Below are positions 35,391 through 43,181 of a stretch of DNA of 64,000 nt, one piece after another (the stretch's first letter is position 1; each line of letters starts with the position of its first letter). Source of the stretch: Bugulina stolonifera (Eukaryota; Bryozoa; Gymnolaemata; Cheilostomatida; Bugulidae); NCBI GenBank assembly GCA_935421135.1, contig OW285196.1:2073501-2137500 (forward strand). The letters are read 5' to 3'. The notes under the pieces were generated by a model. It made no database searches and had not been told where the DNA came from. It was given only the letters and a program-made list of their open reading frames with translations. The position numbers and the translations under genes were made by a program.

Positions 35391-36801
35391 GTAATAGTTA
35401 TTAGGCCATAGTGTTAGTAGAAGGCAGAGCTCAGGTCAAAGGTTAGTGTTTGTTAGTCAAATCATGTTATCAGAGAAGGGGGGCAAGATAGATTTGATAG
35501 TGATAGGGCTATTCCAGTGTATGAATAATATGATGGCAAATAGGCTATTATTGTATGGCCATTCTGTATAGCCATTTTGTTTAGGTCAGCAGCATAACAA
35601 TAATAGTTGTAACAATTGCTCAAATTTTAGCAAATACATCACATTGAACTTTCCAATTACTAGTTTTTGGATATACTGTACATATCATAGACTTGTCTAT
35701 TCTAAGTCTATGGTACAGTGTACAACTGTTTACATGTACACAGACACATCTGTTATACTCTACAGCATAGGCAATTATACTAAGCTGTAAAGTAGAGAGC
35801 CTACCATTGCTACAGAAGTTAAGAGGGCTCATGAAATGCAATGTGAGCATTTGGTGGAGTATTAGTATCTTCACCACCTAAATTCCAGACACAGGCCTAC
35901 TCGCACAAACATTTTCCAGCATACATCCGTCACAAAGTTGCGAAAACACGAGTATCCATCACACACACTGCATTTTGTAAAATTGTATTCATATGTAGGC
36001 CTACATGTATATGTACACAAGTGAGTAGTCATGTGGAAGCACTCAGCATTATCAATACAATACATTGTACATGTACAAGCAAGCTGATGATACACATTCC
36101 AATCAAATCACTCAGGCTTGGCAGTTATGATTGATGACCTTTGACATTAGCACCAATTTCAACTAGCACCAGCAATGAGAATCAATGAGGCATGCAGTGC
36201 GTGATGCACTGCTCCACTATGTATTATAAAAGGGTGCTAAAGCAAATTGCCAACATATCTGGCGCACTTCTGCTTGATTTCTGGCCATTAGGGAGGTTGT
36301 ATCAAATAAAGGGTGGGCTCTTCTAACTTATCAACATTTTAACTACAGACTCAACAAATTTTGTAAGAATAGGTTAATTTGGTAAAGAACTACACACATT
36401 GCAATAGACCCTTACTTTTTCAACACTTTTGTACATTTTCTCCCGTCAAAAAAATTTGAGAACCTATAGAAAAAATCCAAGAAAACCCTCTGTTCAGCTC
36501 ATTGAGCTCTACTAATAGGTGCCAAAAATATAATTCTAGCAGCATTCAAATTCTTTTAATCTTCGTGGCAAATTTTCCACTTTTTCGGACAAAATTTGGC
36601 CTAGTGCCAACATCGCGCATTAGACGAAAAATAAAAAAAAACCCTCGGTTCTCCTCGTTGAGAGCTATCTAACGATATTTGAACCAACTTTCTATGACTG
36701 TTCAAACTCTTTTAATTTCCGTGGCAAAGTTTATATATGCTACCATTATGAGGCATTTTTCTTAAATTTGCTACCTTATCTACACTGTGTTTATCTTTCA
36801 T
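35391..36801. other. Non-coding DNA downstream of the core-like gene
   Basis: No gene seen. Around 36540-36730 a stretch is imperfectly repeated ('caaattcttttaatcttcgtggcaaa' type phrase, two copies about 165 bases apart) together with 'aaaaccctc' and 'gagctcta' type phrases, so it is a diverged tandem repeat. This lies where a Polinton gene would be expected next. Confidence 0.5.
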
Positions 36802-37212
36802 TTAGTCAAAAACTGTTTTTCTTCCTTTACGTTTCTTCTTTGTAGACTTTTGACTAACTCGTGCACGTTTGGCGGGTGGTTCACGTAGTTCGTCTTCTAC
36901 ATCACCTAGAAGATCCCCACCAGCTTCACGAAAACGTTTTGCTGCAGAAGATTTGAAGTTTTCTCCCTTGATTACATCTCCCAGAACCGAAGCTCCAGTA
37001 GTCAATAGCTTTTTCCCAATAGTTTTGGCACCATTCTTTAGCATGGGAAGGACCCCTCGGGCCAGTCCAGAAAAGAGTGAGCCGATCCCATTACCCGTCA
37101 TAATAGGTTTTCCCCTGTACACACTCATTCCCTCTCCCACCTGGTTTGCATAATAGTCTTCATACATCTCACCTGACTCATCAGGAAAATATGGAACTAT
37201 GCGAGGGACCAT
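36802..37212 (-). CDS. Basic core-like virion protein, pX/pVI type (136 aa)
   Basis: A short protein with a central Gly/Leu-rich amphipathic segment (about residues 42-75, GIGSLFSGLARGVLPMLKNG and onward) and a very basic tail (KRARV, then KKKRKGRK). Polintons and adintoviruses often encode such a protein between capsid genes, compared with adenovirus core protein X or the membrane-lytic protein VI. It would bind DNA or membranes within the particle. The start lies 18 bases after the penton gene's stop. The assignment is by character and context only. Confidence 0.65.
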   Translation of the reverse strand: MVPRIVPYFPDESGEMYEDYYANQVGEGMSVYRGKPIMTGNGIGSLFSGLARGVLPMLKNGAKTIGKKLLTTGASVLGDVIKGENFKSSAAKRFREAGGDLLGDVEDELREPPAKRARVSQKSTKKKRKGRKTVFD

Positions 37213-37230
37213 GTTATTTCTCTGTCTGTA

Positions 37231-37977
37231 CTATTTCTCTCCACGCGGTCTGAAACGAACCGTCCGCACAACCTTTCCACTACGAAATGAGACCCTTTCT
37301 CCGTCATCACGTCTTATATCTACCTCGATGAGGTCTGTGCTTGTATTAGACACTGGAGAGTATTGAACATTTGAAAACTCAAAGAAAACGGTGCTATTTC
37401 TTTCACTCTCTGTTATAGGAACTGTGCGAAGTAGGGGGACTAGACTATCTCCAACATGTCTTGGTGAGACTACCGAGGAGTAGACATAGAGGGATGTAAA
37501 ACCAGCATTGATGTCTGGAGGGTTTTGACTCCTGTTGATTTCCGCAGCATATTCTACATGAGGCTTGAATCCCAACACCCACGCAACATCACGTGACATC
37601 ATGACAGAGTGTTCCTGTTCTCTCAACATGAGGAAAGTTTCATTCCGTAGACTATCATAGTAAAAGCTCACTACTTTTTCTAAGTCGTAGTTTATTAGTA
37701 TTCTATTGATCTCACTCAAAAGTTCACCCATGGAAGCATACCTTCCACTCCTGATTTCACATTTTCGTTCGACTCCATCTTTTGTATTCGTAACCACTAC
37801 ATAGCCATCTTCTACATTTCTCCAGGATGCGGGGTACTGAATGTCAAGTAACCCAACCTCCCACTGAGATGAGTGAAGCTTCAATGTCTTGGCTAGCTTC
37901 GTAATGAAGTGAGCATTGGTGTTTGTGTCACTCCCACCGATGCGGACATTTGAGGTAAGTGTGACATTGAAGGCCAT
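37231..37977 (-). CDS. Penton (minor capsid) protein, single jelly-roll type (248 aa)
   Basis: It matches the Polinton PX minor capsid protein in size, place and style: beta-rich, an N-terminal stretch with NTNAHFITKLAKTL, and a WEVGLLDIQYP phrase near residues 38-48. PX is predicted to be a single jelly-roll penton at particle vertices. It lies between integrase and core-like genes with short spacers (54 and 18 bases), so it is likely co-transcribed. The frame is intact. Confidence 0.78.
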   Translation of the reverse strand: MAFNVTLTSNVRIGGSDTNTNAHFITKLAKTLKLHSSQWEVGLLDIQYPASWRNVEDGYVVVTNTKDGVERKCEIRSGRYASMGELLSEINRILINYDLEKVVSFYYDSLRNETFLMLREQEHSVMMSRDVAWVLGFKPHVEYAAEINRSQNPPDINAGFTSLYVYSSVVSPRHVGDSLVPLLRTVPITESERNSTVFFEFSNVQYSPVSNTSTDLIEVDIRRDDGERVSFRSGKVVRTVRFRPRGEK

Positions 37978-38031
37978 CTTTGAGAGTGAGCAAAACTGAA
38001 CTTACATATTGAATTTATACTACCTTTGATT

Positions 38032-39102
38032 TTACACAAACTGACTAGAATCTATCCAACTATTAAATGAAGAGGGATAACCACTCCATTTCACGAAACT
38101 CTCTTCTTTTCCTCTCCTTCTCCGCTTACGTATTACTTTCTCAACTCTAAAGATTTCAGGTAGGTTAACATGTTGCAATTCTTGTGCATATAATGTTCCA
38201 TCTACTCCTTCTTTGTTTAGGTCTTCCAGTGTATAGACAGGGGGTGAGGTATGTGCCTTGACTGCTTTTATGGTGAATATCTCGGTTGACCAGTTTGGTG
38301 TGAACCCTCGCTCAAAGCTACTACGGGCCATCGAAATCCGAACATGATCACCTGGTGAATATTTTACTGTTGTTTTCTTTAACCATCGTTTAGGTGAGAA
38401 CTCATTTAACCGAACCCAAACCTCTTCTTGATTATCGTAATCAACCTCAATAGGTTTCATTCCAATTGACCTATTAAAACTGTTGTTATATCCTTGGACT
38501 AGGTCTTCTACATCTTCTAAGTAGCGTCCATCTCCTCTATAAGTGAGTAGACGATGAATTTTCCCTCTCAATGTTCTATTAAAGCGTTCAACAAGAGCAG
38601 CCTTGATGATCTCATTCTCAGAGGTGAAATGGCTAACTCCATACTTCTTTAGCACTTCGCTCACCCTTCTGTTTAGGAACTCCTTACCTTTATCAGTTTG
38701 TATTTGTCTAAAGCTTTCATTTTCGAATAGAGAGATGAGTGCATTGGACACTTCCAGACCAGACTTGGAATGAAGGGGAAAGACCCATGCTTTCCGTGAG
38801 AAGGCATCTATGCAGGTGAGCAAAAATGTTACTCCATCATTTGAGTCCTTGTGCGCACGCACATCCACGAGATCTGCCTGGAGTTGTTCACCAATCCCAC
38901 TCACAAACGTTTTTCTCCTTGTAAACTTCATTCTAATCGGGCGATGAAGAGTGTATGCGTCTTGACTTCTCAACCACTTCTCAACATCATTCTCATTAAT
39001 ACCAGGAGGAGAAGCTAAAACTAACTTTCTCTTTCCTCTAAAAGATGGTGGTTGAGGAGGGGAGAAGTAAATATCGCGTAGACCTTCATCTATATCATCC
39101 AT
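38032..39102 (-). CDS. INT: Retroviral-type integrase with C-terminal chromodomain (356 aa)
   Basis: The rve catalytic core has Asp77 (LQADLVDV), Asp137 (QTDKGKEF) and Glu172 (ALVERFN), the D,D-35-E arrangement. Residues about 316-356 form a chromodomain (VEKVI, a basic run, FVKWSGY and SWIDSSQF), which may guide insertion to marked chromatin. Polinton integrases join the element ends to target DNA and leave a 6-bp duplication, as seen at both elements here. A complete N-terminal HHCC zinc site is not visible. The start overlaps the previous ORF's end by 13 bases. It is the natural candidate for mobilising element A as well. Confidence 0.92.
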   Translation of the reverse strand: MDDIDEGLRDIYFSPPQPPSFRGKRKLVLASPPGINENDVEKWLRSQDAYTLHRPIRMKFTRRKTFVSGIGEQLQADLVDVRAHKDSNDGVTFLLTCIDAFSRKAWVFPLHSKSGLEVSNALISLFENESFRQIQTDKGKEFLNRRVSEVLKKYGVSHFTSENEIIKAALVERFNRTLRGKIHRLLTYRGDGRYLEDVEDLVQGYNNSFNRSIGMKPIEVDYDNQEEVWVRLNEFSPKRWLKKTTVKYSPGDHVRISMARSSFERGFTPNWSTEIFTIKAVKAHTSPPVYTLEDLNKEGVDGTLYAQELQHVNLPEIFRVEKVIRKRRRRGKEESFVKWSGYPSSFNSWIDSSQFV

Positions 39103-39443
39103 CTTTCTTTTTTACTATCGCTTGCAAGAGGGGTTTTAGGAAGCTTTCGCCTAGACCTAGTTTTGATAGGACTTCTATTATCACCCTTCCTACTCCAACG
39201 TGCGCCAGCTTCTGACTTCTCTGGTTTTGTTTCTCTCCTATATGGGTATGGTAGTGGTGACCTTGAGCCACTTCGCCTCTTTTCATCATCTCTTTTTTTC
39301 TCTCGCCCTCGCTCTTGTGCTTCTTCTTCTCTTTGTCTCCATGTATGTATTTCATTAAATCTAGTGTTAATTCCCTCTAATGTATTATACAACTCCTGCT
39401 GGGGATGGCGTGATCTCTCCAACTGTTTTAGGAACTTATTCAT
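39090..39443 (-). CDS. Small highly charged protein (117 aa), unknown
   Basis: The first 35 residues look helical; the rest is dense in Lys, Arg, Glu and Ser (REEEAQERGREKKRDDEKRR). It lies between the 65-aa protein and integrase and overlaps the integrase start. Polintons commonly have small variable proteins here. Function unknown; a nucleic-acid-binding or scaffold role is a guess. Confidence 0.5.
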   Translation of the reverse strand: MNKFLKQLERSRHPQQELYNTLEGINTRFNEIHTWRQREEEAQERGREKKRDDEKRRSGSRSPLPYPYRRETKPEKSEAGARWSRKGDNRSPIKTRSRRKLPKTPLASDSKKERWMI

Positions 39444-39464
39444 TCTATGAGTATGTTGCTCTAG

Positions 39465-39659
39465 CTAAGAGTAGATGTCTGTATTAGGGTTTTTGAGGTT
39501 AGATATTACATCTTTTCTGCTTTTTTCTGCCAGGAGTAGATCCCTATTTGTAGAGAGTGAGGGTAGATGCTCTCCTTCTTTTTTGTTGTTTCTACTATTC
39601 ATTGATTCATATGTATGTTTATCCATAAGAAGATACTTTTTAGAAAACTTGAGACTCAT
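39465..39659 (-). CDS. Small Polinton-type protein of unknown function (about 64 aa)
   Basis: I chose the ATG at 39659, one base after the stop of the upstream gene, because this coupling is tight; a longer frame starts at 39677 and would overlap. The KKYLLMDKHTYESM stretch near the start resembles a small protein often found beside the membrane-active-type protein in Polintons. The function is not known. Confidence 0.5.
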   Translation of the reverse strand: MSLKFSKKYLLMDKHTYESMNSRNNKKEGEHLPSLSTNRDLLLAEKSRKDVISNLKNPNTDIYS

Positions 39660-39660
39660 T

Positions 39661-40059
39661 TCACCTTTGTCCACCACCTAATCCACCAAGCACACCTCCG
39701 AGTAAACTTGCCAATGGCTTCAAAAGAAGACCTAAAAATCCACCACGTTGTAGGATTAACTTTTTCTGCCTCACACTAGTACGAGAGTTGGTGAGATCCT
39801 CAATGGCCCTTCTATGTCGGCGTAGAGAGTTCAACTGAGCGGTAGTCAGATGAACATTACCTAATAATACATTTCTAGCACACTCAACAAGAGCGAGTAT
39901 AAGGTCTTTGTTAGCCTCAGCAATGGTTGAATCTCTGATGGTTGCAGATGCTTTTGTCAGTGCATATATACTCAAGGCATTCCTCCTCAACCTTGGAGAA
40001 TACTTGGGCGAATTAATGTATCTCATGCTTGATGATGGATGTGCTCTTTCCGAGTCCAA
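39661..40059 (-). CDS. Polinton pVI-like or membrane-active-type protein (132 aa)
   Basis: The middle is helical (NKDLILALVECARNVLLGNV), followed by a basic region. It ends with a hydrophobic Gly/Leu tail (GGFLGLLLKPLASLLGGVLG). Such a protein recurs in animal Polintons; its tail is compared with membrane-active capsid proteins. It lies downstream of the packaging ATPase by about 30 bases. The protease could process it at Gly-Gly sites; that is inferred. Confidence 0.6.
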   Translation of the reverse strand: MDSERAHPSSSMRYINSPKYSPRLRRNALSIYALTKASATIRDSTIAEANKDLILALVECARNVLLGNVHLTTAQLNSLRRHRRAIEDLTNSRTSVRQKKLILQRGGFLGLLLKPLASLLGGVLGGLGGGQR

Positions 40060-40091
40060 GACAGTTTATGGAGAGAGTAGAGATGTGAATG

Positions 40092-40751
40092 CTACTTATA
40101 TTCCAGGGTATTCGGGATATATACAGTGATGGGAGAGTGCTCAGAAGCAAAATTACCGATCAGTCTAGCCCACTCCGGGGTTTCCTGGCGAAGATTCAAG
40201 AATAGAAAAGAGTGTGGCTTACGTGTAGCATCACTAAAAGCTTCTTGAACAGCTCTTGTACTCTGAGGAAAAGCCTGCTTTGCAAGATTGGTAACAGACA
40301 TTCCGTCTCTGGGGTTCTTGAACAAGAAAAAGTACTGCGAGTTTATTGACACTGTTCTATTATCTTTCGGGAAAAGGTTCTGTAGTAAGAAAAAGACGCT
40401 TATGTTCAAGTGGTGACTGAACTTTGTAAAGATTGCATTAGTAGTCTCTTTCCCCCCGACTTCACCCATCAAGTCATCAATGATGAGCCAGCGATTCTTC
40501 CCATCACGCTCTATATCCATCTCTACATCAATGAGTCCTGAATGAAACCTTACTTTATCTTTGTAATCCTCAAAGCGGCGTTGCCAAACTCCATAGCAGT
40601 AAATGATTTCAACAGGAGTGGGTGAAGCAATTTCATCAACTCTCTTAATAAGACTAAATAGTAGTTCCGTTTTTCCACTCCCTGTTGGACCACAGAATAG
40701 AGCTGTGAAGGGACTCTGCAAGCGAAGATCGATTTCTTGGTGTGGACGCAT
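40092..40751 (-). CDS. ATP: Genome-packaging ATPase, FtsK/HerA (A32-like) family (219 aa)
   Basis: Walker A GPTGSGKT at residues 21-28 and Walker B RWLIIDD at 87-93 are followed by a conserved polar position in FFLLQNLFP and a SQYFFLFKNPRD strand, the signature order of A32-like packaging ATPases of Polintons, virophages and giant viruses. It would pump DNA into the capsid. The length is usual. The start overlaps another frame (40654-41100) by about 98 bases. Confidence 0.9.
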   Translation of the reverse strand: MRPHQEIDLRLQSPFTALFCGPTGSGKTELLFSLIKRVDEIASPTPVEIIYCYGVWQRRFEDYKDKVRFHSGLIDVEMDIERDGKNRWLIIDDLMGEVGGKETTNAIFTKFSHHLNISVFFLLQNLFPKDNRTVSINSQYFFLFKNPRDGMSVTNLAKQAFPQSTRAVQEAFSDATRKPHSFLFLNLRQETPEWARLIGNFASEHSPITVYIPNTLEYK

Positions 40752-41100
40752 GCTGATCCAGTTGAGTAGCTAATAGAGTTGTGTTTGTTTTTAAAAAGTG
40801 TCCTTGCTTAAGTACTCCTTTGTCTTTGCCATTGGGTGGTTCCCTATCACTTAGATATGTGTAAACTGATGGGGATAAAGATGAGCAAGAAAGTATAAAT
40901 AGTATTATGATTATGTAGAATGTGAACTTCTTTCTTTTGTTGCTTCTCTCTCCTATTTGCTCCCTTCCCTCTTCAGCAGAGATAGCTACTACTTCATCTA
41001 AGAGACCATCAGCCACATCTTCATAATTCTCATTTCTACATCTACCTCTTGCTTTGACATCTTGCCCTTGTTTACGAGAACAATTGGAATCTATACACTT
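40654..41100 (-). CDS. Putative membrane-segment ORF in frame with the 443-aa gene
   Basis: This frame continues directly after the TAA of the 443-aa gene (41101-41103) with no ATG before its membrane part; the first likely non-ATG start is GTG at 41016. It has one strongly hydrophobic helix (FTFYIIIILFILSC) after a basic stretch and no recognised domain. It overlaps the ATPase start in another frame. It could be a readthrough extension that gives the unknown protein a membrane anchor, a spliced-in exon, or non-coding. Confidence 0.35.
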   Translation of the reverse strand, partial: KCIDSNCSRKQGQDVKARGRCRNENYEDVADGLLDEVVAISAEEGREQIGERSNKRKKFTFYIIIILFILSCSSLSPSVYTYLSDREPPNGKDKGVLKQGHFLKTNTTLLATQLDQHASTPRNRSSLAESLHSSILWSNREWKNGTTI

Positions 41101-42432
41101 TTATTCATCATTACTTTCTCCTGTTGGAACCCACTGTGGCAGTTTAGTATCTTCCCCTTCTGCTTTTGCATCATCATCATCTAGTTTGTTAGCCAGGTGG
41201 GGAATTATGTGATCAATAATTGATACACTATCCATTTTTTCTTCTTCTTCTTCTTCTTTTTGCAAACGCTCGATTTCCATCATTAACCTCTCTTTTTCCA
41301 ATCTTTCCTCTGTTAACTTTTTTTCTAAGAAGGCAATGCGATTTGTTCTTCTCTCTTTTCTTGCATCAATTCTCTGTTGCATCTCTAGTGCTTCTTTCCA
41401 CCCCAGTGCTCCTGCCAATTCCACTTTCTTTAGTGCCAATTCTTGTTCTATCTTTCTAATCTCTTGTTCCCTTTTGTCACACATTTCAACCTCTTCTTTA
41501 GTTTCTACATGAGTTTGCTCTTCTATCATAATCTGCTTATTCTCTCCTGTAGAAGTCTCTCTCACTTCCACCCTAGCTTCTCCTGGTGAAGGGCTTCTTA
41601 TCACCTCTAACCCGTTTTTGGATGAATCTAGTTCTCCAATGTCACACATTTCAGCCTCTTCTATCATAACCTGGTTAGTCTCTCCTGTAGAAGTCTCTCT
41701 CACCTCTAATCTAGCATCTCCTGGTGAAGGGCTTCTTATCACCTCTAACCCATTTTTGGATGGATCTAGTTCTCCAAACAATCGCCCTGCATATAGCGTA
41801 TTACCTCTACTAAGAATTAAACCAGGGATGCTTTCTTCATTGTAACTCCTCTTCGCTCGCGATTTCTCCTTCCCATCCTCAAAGCGACATCTTCTTGCCC
41901 CATCCTTTAATATGTTCAATACTCTATGATAGAGTTCATTCTTTGAGCCTTCCCCACCAGGTTCATTATCCAGATATAGTAAGAAGTGAGTGTTAAAAGT
42001 GGCCTCCGCTCCCACACCAGTTTCATCCCAGTTTCTATCTTCAACAATCTTCTCAACCTCCACTCTACACCAGGTTGACAACTCCGCATTCCTAAGAAGG
42101 AGTAAGGGAGAAGAAACGGATGCGTTTTTTGTTTCTACCATAGATGAAAATCTTGACCTACCTCCTGTTAAGTCTTCATAACAAAGTGCCATTTTCCTCA
42201 ACTTTTCCTCTCCTATCTTAAAAGGGATATTCATAGAGAGTGAAAGTGTTCTAAAATAGATGGCAAGCTCTACCACTAAGGAATTATGAGCGAGTCTGTC
42301 AACCCAATACCACATCCATGGACTATTCGTTTCTTCGATATTACTTTTGATCATATAATCCCATACAGACTTCGGGAGGACTTCCTTTAAAAGTACATAT
42401 CTCCCCGCTGCTCCTTTGGTGAGAAAAGACAT
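41101..42432 (-). CDS. Unknown element B protein with internal duplication and coiled coil (443 aa)
   Basis: First gene inside the right TIR. Residues 1-225 look globular, with several Trp residues (PWMWYWVDRL near residue 38). Residues about 225-312 hold two near-identical copies of about 40-48 residues containing KNGLEVIRSPSPG and ARLEVRETSTGE, with two SPSP sites. From about 312 to 400 there is a charged coiled coil ending in a run of Glu, and the tail is acidic. I recognise no family; it occupies the place of variable cargo genes. A TATA motif lies 55 bases upstream of the start. Confidence 0.6.
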   Translation of the reverse strand: MSFLTKGAAGRYVLLKEVLPKSVWDYMIKSNIEETNSPWMWYWVDRLAHNSLVVELAIYFRTLSLSMNIPFKIGEEKLRKMALCYEDLTGGRSRFSSMVETKNASVSSPLLLLRNAELSTWCRVEVEKIVEDRNWDETGVGAEATFNTHFLLYLDNEPGGEGSKNELYHRVLNILKDGARRCRFEDGKEKSRAKRSYNEESIPGLILSRGNTLYAGRLFGELDPSKNGLEVIRSPSPGDARLEVRETSTGETNQVMIEEAEMCDIGELDSSKNGLEVIRSPSPGEARVEVRETSTGENKQIMIEEQTHVETKEEVEMCDKREQEIRKIEQELALKKVELAGALGWKEALEMQQRIDARKERRTNRIAFLEKKLTEERLEKERLMMEIERLQKEEEEEEKMDSVSIIDHIIPHLANKLDDDDAKAEGEDTKLPQWVPTGESNDE

Positions 42433-42486
42433 GTTTGCTATGACTAAGTCTTCTTTGTATTAATACTATCATCAGTCAAACTTATC

Positions 42487-42495
42487 TTTTATAGT
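42487..42495 (-). promoter_or_regulatory. TATA box of the rightmost leftward gene of element B
   Basis: CTATAAAAG on the minus strand, about 55-63 bases before the start codon at 42432 and just inside the right TIR. It may drive the whole leftward block 42432-36802. Confidence 0.55.
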
Positions 42496-42520
42496 CCCAC
42501 CCCAGTGGAACTCGGAATGG

Positions 42521-43175
42521 GCGGCGGGCCGCGGCCTAGTCGCTTGGCCCGGTGGATACGGGGCACTGGCGTCGCCTCCACGTGTACGGTCGGCGCCGCA
42601 CGCAACGTGGGCGGACGCGGCTTGACCGCCTCAAACAATCGGTCGTTCGGGTGAGTGGGGGTTGCGGGGGGGGGGGGGGGGGGGGGGGGGGCGGCGGTGG
42701 AGGAGGAGTGGCGGTGATGACGGTGATGGCGGCGGTGGTGGTGGTGGTGGTGGTGGCGGCGGTGGTGGTGGCGGTGGTGGCGGCGGTGGCGGCGGTGGCG
42801 GCGGCGGTGGTGAGGGCGGTGGTGGCGGCGGCGGTGGCGGTGGTGAGGGCGGTGGTGGCGGCGGCGGCGGTGGCGGTGGTGCGGACGGGACGAGGGCGGT
42901 GGCGGGGAGGAGGGAGGAGTGGGAGGTGGGGGAGGGGGAGGGGAGGAGGGTGGGAAGGAGGGAGGGAAGGGGCCGTGGCCGGGTTTGGGGTCAAGTGTGC
43001 AAATGTTTTTTCGACCAATCAGAAGGGGGGATTTTGGGGTGACCTTGGCAAGGTCGTGTGCAAAATTTTTGTGCTCTTCTGTGATTGGTTGAAATCGGAA
43101 ATACCGGCTTGTGATTGGTTGAAAACAGGGGTCAATGAGTGCGTGTCTGTCTAGAAGTGCACTGACTATACTACT
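42521..43175 (-). repeat. Right TIR of element B
   Basis: Inverted copy of 18356-19008, with an uninterrupted G run at 42667-42690 that the other three TIRs lack. The GGC/GGT triplet arrays differ in length between copies. ACCGTA at 43176-43181 is the target duplication. The inner segment present in the left TIR of B and in both TIRs of A is missing here. Confidence 0.88.
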
Positions 43176-43181
43176 ACCGTA

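Larger units (their letters stand above)
18356..43175. mobile_element. Element B: Maverick/Polinton-type virus-like element, polymerase not found
   Basis: AGTAGTATAGTCAGTGC begins at 18356 and its reverse complement ends at 43175. The 6-bp duplication ACCGTA lies at 18350-18355 and 43176-43181. All recognisable core genes lie on the minus strand: protease, major capsid, core-like, penton, integrase, membrane-active-type protein and packaging ATPase. Established knowledge: this set defines Polintons and adintoviruses, which normally also encode a protein-primed family B DNA polymerase of about 1000 residues. None is seen. The 14.7 kb between the core-like protein and capsid genes holds three later transposon insertions and about 4 kb of non-coding sequence, where a polymerase may have been. 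Confidence 0.92.

Noticed and set aside
36802..37212. Treating the core-like protein as a histone-type host protein.
   Set aside because: The Gly/Leu-rich segment and its position between Polinton penton and capsid genes fit a virion protein better.
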